This document shows, one piece after another, positions 56,301-64,000 of a stretch of 64,000 nucleotides of DNA. How positions within the stretch are numbered: the first letter of the stretch is position 1; every line of letters begins with the position of its first letter. The DNA is from Hormiphora californensis. Lineage: Eukaryota > Ctenophora > Tentaculata > Cydippida > Pleurobrachiidae. The translations under genes and the position numbers were made by a program. The stretch lies in assembly GCA_020137815.1 (NCBI GenBank), contig CM035355.1, forward strand, positions 2,295,231 to 2,359,230, written 5' to 3'. Below the pieces are notes generated by a model. The model did no database searches. It was not told where the DNA came from and saw only the letters and a program-made list of their open reading frames with translations.

Positions 56301-56929
56301 ACAACCAAGTACTTGAATTGTCCATACACAGTACAGTGTCAGGCGACTCTATCAAATACATTACTCACATTACATTACAATACATTTACTTACATCCTTT
56401 CCGTTTAGGCACACTTTAACTCGTCGTGGTCCCCCCTCTGCGTATATATGTTGGTGATCACTCGGACAACTCGGGACAGGAGGACATAAATCTGATGCCA
56501 CCACATCCCCCTCCTCGACATTTGTAGCAACTTTCTCCCCCAGTTTAGGTTTACTATCACTGTGTTCCTCAACAGCTGCTGGTATGAGACCCGCCTGTTC
56601 TGCCTCGTGTTGAGCTACCGGATTCAATCCTAAATCTGAAATATATTGTTGGCTCTTATTGTTTAATATACCTCTAACAAAAAGTGTTACATAAATATTT
56701 TTTGTTAAATTTGAAGGATTAAGATACCTATGTGTGGCAGTTTATCCTCCACTTCTACTTCCCCTTCCTCAGCATAAATGGCAAGTATCATCTGTGCGTT
56801 GACATAGCATAGAGCGATAATAAGAAATATCGCCAGTCGCTCAGTTGTAAGTGGCCCTTTTTTCCAATATAGAAACTTTTCCAGGGGCGTCAGTGGCCCC
56901 CTCATCCGGAGGCGTCTTGCTTTAGTCAT
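53385..56929 (-). CDS. POMGNT1: POMGNT1-like O-mannose beta-1,2-GlcNAc-transferase
   Basis: Exons on the minus strand: 56929-56728, 56635-56394, 56247-56142, 55219-55044, 54862-54459, 54303-53385; phases agree, 682 residues (human 660). Type II layout: short basic cytosolic tail, membrane anchor (RLAIFLIIALCYVNAQMIL), stem, then an ILEI/FAM3-like lectin domain (ARGLNFVVINSERG, VFVSQDEASSKLS, LGWRDSWAFVG), which separates POMGNT1 from MGAT1. The GT13 catalytic domain follows (VMIVAGNRGGYLRQVI, metal-binding VMEDD, GLGWLMSHWAW, DVSRTFHIGKEG). The family extends O-mannosyl glycans (alpha-dystroglycan type) in the Golgi. Which acceptor is used here is inference; MGAT1 is the less likely alternative. 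Confidence 0.9.
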
Positions 56930-57087
56930 GTTAAGTAGAGAGGGATGCTACATTGCTAGACGGATAATATGTGTTTAGGTAGAAACTAGGATTACCGTGT
57001 GAAAGTCAGTGTGACCACTGACCATTGTTCGAAATAGCGCTTACTTACAAATTTCTCATCTTGCTCTCTTCAGATAAACTGTCGAAA

Positions 57088-57904
57088 AGATTATAGTCAG
57101 GACCACTATTGGTGCGCGGTCGTACCCACGGAAGGAGTGCTTGGATCATCTTGAAATCGGTTTTAACTTAACTAATACATGCCCAAAAGTGTCTGTAGCC
57201 ATTTGGGTGATGTTCTGACAATCCAATCACGAGTTATGACCGAAAAACAGTCAAAAAAGACGTTTTAAAGTGACAAAAAGGAGGATCTGAACACAGCCCT
57301 TATATGAAGGGCTGGGGCTTTGAAACTTCTTGTGTGGACAGAGAATCGTCCAAATTTGCAGTGTCAACTTTCAGATAGTTTCTATCTTTTGTAGTTATCT
57401 AATTAGAGTCGTTTAAACATGTGAGAAGTTGCTAAAGGGCCCTATAATACTGCTTGTGAAGTGATCACTTGACGAGATTTGCCCAATTAGAGAGCGGATT
57501 AAAGCATACAAGCGGTGAGAGCAAGCAATATGAGCCGGAAGCAGTACCTAATCACTCTATTTTGTAGGGTCATATAGGTTGTCTCACATGTTTAAACGAC
57601 TCTAATTAGATAACTACAAAAGATAGAAACTATCTGAAAGTTGACACTGCAAATTTGGACGATTCTCTGTCCACACAAGAAGATTTAAAGCCCCAGCCCT
57701 TCATATAAGGGCTGTGTTCAGATCCTCCTTTTTGTCACTTTTGACTGTTTTTCGGTCATAACTCGTGATTGGATTGTCAGAACATCACCCAAATGGCTAC
57801 AGACACTTTTGGGCATGCATTAGTGAACTTAAAACCGGTTTCAAGATGATCCAAGCACTCCTTCCGTGGGCACGACTGCGCACCAATAGTGGTCCTGACT
57901 ATTA
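57088..57904. mobile_element. About 0.8-kb palindromic (fold-back) element
   Basis: The two halves are near-perfect inverted copies: left end TAGTCAGGACCACTATTGG, right end CCAATAGTGGTCCTGACTA. Landmarks such as AACATCACCCAAATGGCTAC and AACTATCTGAAAGTTGACAC pair across the centre. A unique spacer of roughly 120 bp sits between the arms (about 57430-57570). No frame. Probably a long-TIR MITE; a TA or TTA duplication is possible. Confidence 0.85.
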
Positions 57905-58063
57905 GCGAACAAGGGTGGAAAACCGGAAAGAGACAATGAAAACTCGATCGACTAAAAACTAAAAACAACGTATAATAAAAAAGAGCCCGTAGTATACAAT
58001 AAAATTTGTTTGATGGAGCTATTACAGAAAATGAATTATACAATTGCTAAACTGACGAACAGC

Positions 58064-59074
58064 CTAAAACACGACCATATCTTCCAATAGTTTCTTCATG
58101 TAACTCATATCGAGCCGTGTCCATACCACTATATTACCCTTCTCACCCTCATACCTAACCTCTCCAAACCTCTCTGAACCTCTCTCAGTATTAACATGGA
58201 CTCTACTGAAAGAAATATCTTCAACTTTACTCTCAGGATGAGCCATCATAAGGGGGATGAATTGGTCTGCAAAAGCATATCCCTTGCCTTCTTCCCTGTG
58301 CCGTTGAAGCCGTGGTGTCATAAGGACGGCTTCAAACATATCATAGTAAGGGGAATTACCTAGTTTTCCCTTTTCTCTGATATCATCAATATCACTGAAA
58401 GGCAGTGTATTGGACAGACGTGTGTCCCGGGGCAAAATATTCACCGTCGTGGAAGTTGAAAACTTTTCCAGTACAATTTTAGTAGCCAAAGGATCCTCAG
58501 AGGTGTTATACTCAGCTCCCTTTGAGGTGGAAGTCCCCATAACCCACAGATCCCTGACAAGACGAGGTAATTCTGGGCAAATTGATAGGGCGTTTGCCAA
58601 GTTAGTCCGGGGACCAATAGCAACCAAACTGATTTCACCCGGATTAGCTGATACAATGTTACAAATAGCGTTAGCTGCATCCATTTCGGCTGTTTTTACA
58701 GGAACATCGTCAGGAATAAGGTCTGGCCGGTCGTTCAAACCGTCTGTATCCTCAATATTAGTAAAATCTACTGCCTTCAAGTCTACAGCGTGACTTGCTC
58801 CCTTGTAAATTGGAATTGAAGAGTTTCCTAGCATACTGAGGAGTCTCGCGGCATTCTTTGTAGACTGTTCCACGAGGACATTTCCAAAGACAGTTGTCAG
58901 TGCAACTACTTCAAAGTGCTGCGGGTGAGAAAGGAAGAGTCCCAAGGCCATTGCATCGTCAATACCAGGATCCGTGTCCAAAATAACCCGTCTAACAGAC
59001 GAAGGGGTCATTGCTAAACGGCTTAGGCAGGTAATAAACACAGTTGACACAAGTTTTCTGGTCTGTAAGGCCAT
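58064..59074 (-). CDS. Inosine/uridine-preferring nucleoside hydrolase family (copy 1)
   Basis: Single exon, 336 residues from the first ATG (59074); the frame is open further upstream but only with a GTG. The family signature DTDPGIDDAMAL (residues 33-44) holds the calcium/ribose-binding aspartates. TTVFGNVLVEQSTKNA, LVAIGPRTNLA and DLWVMGTSTSKGAEYN are further conserved blocks. The C-terminal histidine-aspartate pair of classical enzymes appears as A-D (FADQF), as in some divergent members. Predicted to hydrolyse nucleosides to base plus ribose. The upstream part, residues 1-25, is hydrophobic and basic. Duplicated in tandem next to itself. Confidence 0.85.
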   Translation of the reverse strand: MALQTRKLVSTVFITCLSRLAMTPSSVRRVILDTDPGIDDAMALGLFLSHPQHFEVVALTTVFGNVLVEQSTKNAARLLSMLGNSSIPIYKGASHAVDLKAVDFTNIEDTDGLNDRPDLIPDDVPVKTAEMDAANAICNIVSANPGEISLVAIGPRTNLANALSICPELPRLVRDLWVMGTSTSKGAEYNTSEDPLATKIVLEKFSTSTTVNILPRDTRLSNTLPFSDIDDIREKGKLGNSPYYDMFEAVLMTPRLQRHREEGKGYAFADQFIPLMMAHPESKVEDISFSRVHVNTERGSERFGEVRYEGEKGNIVVWTRLDMSYMKKLLEDMVVF

Positions 59075-59575
59075 CACAAACACGAAATTGCGGCTCCCGT
59101 TTTCACGAACCCACGGGTTTCCAAAAACAAGTACAAGTTTTGAATTTTGTTTCTGCACTGTTCAAAATACGGCGCGCGCCTTTTGAACGCGCAAATAAAA
59201 AACGCGCGATAAGTTTTGTGAATTTGTAAGGAATTACGAATTGGCTGCCGACTCGGAAATACAGTTTTTCCTAAGATAAACGTAAGACAAATTAAAACAA
59301 ACCATTAATTCTTCAATAACTCATAGAAACCTATATTCAATTAATCTTGAATAGAACGCGAAGTGGTTTTTGTAATGTTGCTGGAACCGTTCAGTGTCAA
59401 TGTATTATACGTCTGCAGCATTGGTCAAGTTTATAAAAGATACGGTACGTGCTATGTGGTTTTGAGTTGGGAAACTTTCTCTCCAGCAGATAAGATATCT
59501 GCTTATGGCCATGGTTTTCGCATCGTTAACAAGCAAACTTTGTTAGTCGATCCACCCATGCTCATTCAGCAAGAT

Positions 59576-59599
59576 TGAGAGAGAGAAAGAGAGAGAAAA

Positions 59600-59678
<79 letters not shown>
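59576..59678. repeat. (GA)n microsatellite, copy 1
   Basis: Upstream of the hydrolase gene copy 1; the same tract recurs at 61222-61316 in copy 2. Confidence 0.95.
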
Positions 59679-59679
<1 letters not shown>

Positions 59680-59796
59680 TAAAACGCGTGAGAGTGATCA
59701 TCTTTCTTGCACGATCAAGATATTGATGTGAATTCTTATGCAGCAAAGGTTAAACAAAGTAAACTACAGTAAATGATCAAGAGAGAGGTGTGTAAA

Positions 59797-60720
59797 TTAG
59801 AAATACACTGTGTATTTCTCTGAACCTCTCTCAGTATTAACATGGACTCTACTGAAAGAAATATCTTCAACTTTACTCTCAGGATGAGCCATCATAAGGG
59901 GGATGAATTGGTCTGCAAAAGCATATCCCTTGCCTTCTTCCCTGTGCCGTTGAAGCCGTGGTGTCATAAGGACGGCTTCAAACATATCATAGTAAGGGGA
60001 ATTACCTAGTTTTCCCTTTTCTCTGATATCATCAATATCACTGAAAGGCAGTGTATTGGACAGACGTGTGTCCCGGGGCAAAATATTCACCGTCGTGGAA
60101 GTTGAAAACTTTTCCAGTACAATTTTAGTAGCCAAAGGATCCTCAGAGGTGTTATACTCAGCTCCCTTTGAGGTGGAAGTCCCCATAACCCACAGATCCC
60201 TGACAAGACGAGGTAATTCTGGGCAAATTGATAGGGCGTTTGCCAAGTTAGTCCGGGGACCAATAGCAACCAAACTGATTTCACCCGGATTAGCTGATAC
60301 AATGTTACAAATAGCGTTAGCTGCATCCATTTCGGCTGTTTTTACAGGAACATCGTCAGGAATAAGGTCTGGCCGGTCGTTCAAACCGTCTGTATCCTCA
60401 ATATTAGTAAAATCTACTGCCTTCAAGTCTACAGCGTGACTTGCTCCCTTGTAAATTGGAATTGAAGAGTTTCCTAGCATACTGAGGAGTCTCGCGGCAT
60501 TCTTTGTAGACTGTTCCACGAGGACATTTCCAAAGACAGTTGTCAGTGCAACTACTTCAAAGTGCTGCGGGTGAGAAAGGAAGAGTCCCAAGGCCATTGC
60601 ATCGTCAATACCAGGATCCGTGTCCAAAATAACCCGTCTAACAGACGAAGGGGTCATTGCTAAACGGCTTAGGCAGGTAATAAACACAGTTGACACAAGT
60701 TTTCTGGTCTGTAAGGCCAT
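59797..60720 (-). pseudogene. Nucleoside hydrolase copy 2, chimeric C terminus
   Basis: Same 301 residues as copy 1, then the duplication breakpoint replaces the last 35 residues with KYTVYF and a stop, read from sequence that lies upstream of copy 1. The catalytic DTDPGIDDA motif is retained, so a truncated 307-residue product is possible, but loss of the C-terminal strands probably destabilises it. It has its own complete upstream region and could be transcribed. If the duplication is an assembly artefact this entry vanishes. Confidence 0.7.
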
Positions 60721-61221
60721 CACAAACACGAAATTGCGGCTCCCGTTTTCACGAACCCACGGGTTTCCAAAAACAAGTACAAGTTTTGAATTTTGTTTCT
60801 GCACTGTTCAAAATACGGCGCGCGCCTTTTGAACGCGCAAATAAAAAACGCGCGATAAGTTTTGTGAATTTGTAAGGAATTACGAATTGGCTGCCGACTC
60901 GGAAATACAGTTTTTCCTAAGATAAACGTAAGACAAATTAAAACAAACCATTAATTCTTCAATAACTCATAGAAACCTATATTCAATTAATCTTGAATAG
61001 AACGCGAAGTGGTTTTTGTAATGTTGCTGGAACCGTTCAGTGTCAATGTATTATACGTCTGCAGCATTGGTCAAGTTTATAAAAGATACGGTACGTGCTA
61101 TGTGGTTTTGAGTTGGGAAACTTTCTCTCCAGCAGATAAGATATCTGCTTATGGCCATGGTTTTCGCATCGTTAACAAGCAAACTTTGTTAGTCGATCCA
61201 CCCATGCTCATTCAGCAAGAT

Positions 61222-61245
61222 TGAGAGAGAGAAAGAGAGAGAAAA

Positions 61246-61316
<71 letters not shown>
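61222..61316. repeat. (GA)n microsatellite, copy 2
   Basis: Counterpart of 59576-59678, eight bases shorter. Confidence 0.95.
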
Positions 61317-61317
<1 letters not shown>

Positions 61318-61456
61318 TAAAACGCGTGAGAGTGATCATCTTTCTTGCACGATCAAGATATTGATGTGAATTCTTATGCAGCAAAGGTTAAACAAAGTAA
61401 ACTACAGTAAATGATCAAGAGAGAGGTGTGTAAATTAGAAATACACTGTGTGCAAC

Positions 61457-62601
61457 ATGCCTTGTCTGCTGTTCCTCCTACTAAATGTTGCTGTCAGTGC
61501 TGCCTCAGGGGAAGATGATGATGGCCTGATACAATGCTACAAGTGCAGTGATGTGTGGTATAGTGGCTCTGGAAGCTACCAACTCTCTAATGGTTTGTGT
61601 TGTTTCTCAGCTCCATCTGTCATTCCAATTTTGGGTGTGATTTTTGGATGTGATTTTTGGATTTTTATGGTGCTACGTATTTACACCGACACGATATTGC
61701 GCCCTAAAATTCCGAACTGTGTAAAGTCTAAATAACTGAATAACCATTCCAATTACAGCTGCGGTTGCTCCAGTGACTTGGCGGGGTGATGGTAGATGTG
61801 GTGAGGACTACCCCTTGGAGAGTGGTAACAGCACAATACCGGGGGAGTGCAACCCAGATCAGGGTATGAGGTGTTGTAGTGCAGATGGGTGGTGTGGGAG
61901 GTCATCTAAACACTGCTGTGCTGAGTGCAATGATTATACACGATCCTTCGGTAAGTACCTGTCTGGCAGACCCGACCCGATCTGAGCACACAAAACGAGG
62001 TCTGGCACCGCCAAACTCCTTAGTGCTTTTTTATTCACTGTTATTTCACTCCCATCTTGAATCCATGTATCATTGTATCGTGGTTTTTATTTTGACCCTA
62101 TTGTTACCAGGTGATTTTGATTTACCCGCTTGTCACTACCTGGAAGGTAGCTGGATAACTGGACAGTGTGCCGTGGGTGAAGTGTGCCTAAAGGCCAAGA
62201 TCTCGTAAGTCAAAATTATACCTCTTCACGTGCCCTAATACCCTCAAAACCGTGACTGTAATGGCCGAATTGAATACGAAACATTATCAATGGCTGACAT
62301 GTTTTGTATCCAAATTCCAAAAACTCATGATTCACTGATCACCTGACCACACAGGAAAAACACGACAATTCCCGGTGTAATGGAGCACACAACAATCAGA
62401 AGATGCGCTGAACCAGTTACCATGGAAACCGATACCCGGAACCTGATTTGCGAGAGATACGAGGCTGCTGGGTATACCTGTCGAGAAGGGTGGGAGTGTG
62501 ATGGGGAGGACATGTGTAATGAAGCGACGAGGCTCCAGTGTTTATTGGGAGCGGTGGTAGGACTCATTACAGCGTGGTTTATCATATGGCTGGTTCTGTG
62601 A
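61457..62601 (+). CDS. Cysteine-rich membrane-anchored protein with hevein-like segment
   Basis: Four exons: 61457-61592, 61759-61950, 62111-62204, 62355-62601; 222 residues. Signal peptide (PCLLFLLLNVAVSAAS), then IQCYKC as at the start of Ly6/uPAR-like domains. Exon 2 encodes a pattern like a type-1 chitin-binding (hevein) module: CG...EC...RCCSADGWCG...HCC...C. Exons 3-4 add more cysteines ending in DMCNEAT, the C-N ending typical of Ly6 folds, followed by a hydrophobic C terminus (CLLGAVVGLITAWFIIWLVL), which could be a GPI signal or membrane anchor. Role unknown; binding of glycans or chitin at the cell surface is conceivable. An AAATTAG lies upstream of the ATG. Confidence 0.75.
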
Positions 62602-63036
62602 GACCTTGGTTACCATAGCAACCACTCATTGTTCTGTGGGAGCTTGGTTACCATAGCAACCAAGATCATAGTCACGTGGTCCTAGGTTACCATAGCAACC
62701 ATGGTGCGAGAGGCCCACACCCCTTTTAGCAGCCCCAACCAAGCTAAAGCTAAAGCGATAGGTTCAGGTCCGAATAGGTCTTGATGAACATGGAAATTCT
62801 GTTTCTATATTTTCGTTGAATTGATCAGTCAATTATGTGTGAATTTTATATGCTAAATTGCGTAAAACACGTTGGTTTTTGGGTCTGAAAAAGCTTACAG
62901 TTGTAAGCCAAAATTAAAAACACCACTTCATAACATTGAGAGAGGGAGAAGGGTTCAAAAGTGTCTATTTCACTTTACTGTTATTGTTGTAACTTAAATC
63001 TTGAGAGAGTTCTTCGATTGTTCGCCATCTTCCTCT
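62602..63036. other. 3' flank with three X-box palindromes
   Basis: GTTACCATAGCAAC occurs at 62609-62622, 62647-62660 and 62686-62699. This matches the RFX X-box consensus (GTNRCC, two bases, RGYAAC). The rest is AT-rich without recognised coding. Confidence 0.6.
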
Positions 63037-63769
63037 TTACTCGAATTCTTGCTTGAAGGGATGGTACTTCTCGTCAACTGAAAGGGAAGCATTCATCATT
63101 ACTAGTTCCTGATATTCCAACATTTAATCATTCAGGGATTCCCTGATACAATGTTCTAAGCAGGCTAACGATGGTGGATGGGAAGGTAGGGAAGGAGTTG
63201 TTCCCGGTCATTCTCCCCCCTGTCAGAGCATTGACCTGACCCTATTCTCATTTCTTTCGCGAGAACCGTGGTCAGAGGATTGACCTGACAGCCTCCCTAC
63301 ATTCTACAACGAGTACTTACCACAGTCGCCCTTTACCCACGATGTCTCCCCACTGGGACTGTTTACCACAGTCGAGGACTTTCTCAGAGTGTGGTTATCC
63401 GAGTTACCACTCTTGGTCACTCCACCACACAAATCACCTAGAGAGAGGGAGGGGATGGTGAGAACTACTTACCATAAATCAAACCTTACTAGAAAGGAAT
63501 CAAAAGGCACCTACCCCTCAATAGAGGAAAAGACAAATGGCGCATAAAACTTGGAGTTTACAAAAGTCTAAATGTGTCTGTATGGCGGCGCCATACCCCA
63601 GTGCGCTCAGATGGGTCGCGGCGCCAGACAGAAATGTGTTGTCCTGGTAGCTACTCACCAAGTCGACTGCAGGCTTGTTGGGCGCTCATCAGGCTGGCAT
63701 ATACGGGCTGGTGGTCCACAGTGTGGGATAGATACTTGCCGGAATACTTGATATACTTGCACATTCGAT
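63037..63769 (-). CDS. Unrecognised secreted-type protein, three 3' exons (partial)
   Basis: Minus-strand exons 63769-63659, 63437-63321, 63077-63037, each with consensus splice sites and matching phases, ending in TAA. The visible product includes CKYIKYSGKYLSHTVDHQ, QQACSRLGDLCGGVTKSGN, HTLRK, SPSGETSWVKGDC and a short charged tail. The AC..LG..CGGVT...TLR...SPSGETSW layout resembles PAN/apple-like or related extracellular cysteine modules of marine invertebrates, but I cannot name the family. The 5' part lies beyond the window. Confidence 0.55.
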
Positions 63770-63945
63770 CTGTAAAGGAGAGCGGGTCAGTGAAAGAGAA
63801 TGAAAGCAAAAAAAACGGGGTTCTAAGCTATCAGGCAAATGCGTTGAGTTTGACCGCGGGCTGAGAATAGTGTCAGGCCAATTGATATTGATAAGTGCTC
63901 TGACAGGTCCTGAGCCTTTTTCGTGAAATGTGCTTCACCTATTAT

Positions 63946-64000
63946 CAGGAACCGACCAAATCAGGAAATACTGGTCCCTGATTGGCTAATTACCAATCAC
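63946..64000. mobile_element. hAT-like MITE copy, cut by the window end
   Basis: CAGGAACCGACCAAATCAGG and AATACTGGTCCCTGATTGGC match the elements at 13711-13819 and 28001-28098. Confidence 0.8.

Larger units (their letters stand above)
58171..61451. repeat. Tandem segmental duplication, about 1.64 kb per copy
   Basis: 58171-59813 and 59817-61451 appear identical base for base wherever I compared them, apart from the GA microsatellite (copy 2 shorter by 8 bases). Each unit holds most of the nucleoside-hydrolase gene, its upstream region and the microsatellite. At the junction, ATACACTGTGT of the first unit runs into TCTCTGAACC of the second. Confidence 0.92.

Noticed and set aside
59075-59158. 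Upstream extension of the nucleoside hydrolase (28 residues)
   Set aside because: Begins at GTG, not ATG; the first ATG is at 59074. The same applies to copy 2.

Overview
The window is animal nuclear DNA. Every conserved protein is split by GT-AG introns, mostly 80-700 bp, with correct phases, and the proteins are animal-type: GRB2, RhoGDI, POMGNT1, an ADAD/ADAR-like family, METTL1, SURF1, ALG6, HMG-CoA synthase. Compact introns, short spacers, abundant (CT)n tracts and minisatellites, and a retroelement protein of a kind I associate with sponges and cnidarians suggest a compact-genome invertebrate. A sponge lineage with spliced-leader trans-splicing (for example a glass sponge) would fit, but this is inference; species cannot be read from the sequence.

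Layout. 1-5.5 kb: gene-free and repeat-rich, with a fold-back element at 1.1-1.7 kb, about 59 copies of a 33-bp minisatellite at 2.1-4.07 kb, and a smaller repeat at 4.2-4.5 kb. 5.5-30.2 kb: seven genes head to tail on the + strand: two tandem catalytically dead adenosine-deaminase-like genes (ADAD-A, ADAD-B), ESF1, METTL1, SURF1, ALG6 and HMGCS. The spacers are only 245-326 bp. Each start codon lies 1-8 nt after an AG, usually behind a pyrimidine-rich stretch, and I found no AATAAA or ATTAAA in the six spacers, whereas AATAAA follows HMGCS. This is the layout of a trans-spliced operon.

30.2-32.4 kb: MITE-like debris. 32.4-40.7 kb (minus): GRB2 adaptor in about eight exons, with a damaged or mis-sequenced SH2 exon and repeat-filled introns. 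40.9-46.5 kb: an internally deleted LINE and a 5'-truncated second retroelement. 46.9-52.2 kb (+): RhoGDI, whose exon-1 end and splice donor are amplified 26 times as a 34-bp minisatellite. 53.4-56.9 kb (minus): POMGNT1-like glycosyltransferase. 57.1-57.9 kb: large palindromic element. 58.1-61.45 kb: near-identical tandem duplication of a nucleoside-hydrolase gene, the second copy with a chimeric C terminus. 61.46-62.6 kb (+): small cysteine-rich membrane-anchored protein with a hevein-like segment. 63.0-64 kb (minus): three final exons of an unrecognised secreted-type gene.

Two themes stand out. One is the probable operon, which would co-express housekeeping functions (rRNA processing, tRNA m7G, COX assembly, N-glycan precursor synthesis, mevalonate pathway) with two RNA-binding pseudo-deaminases. 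The other is tandem repeats that have copied splice sites with the adjoining exon edge, seen four times in three genes.
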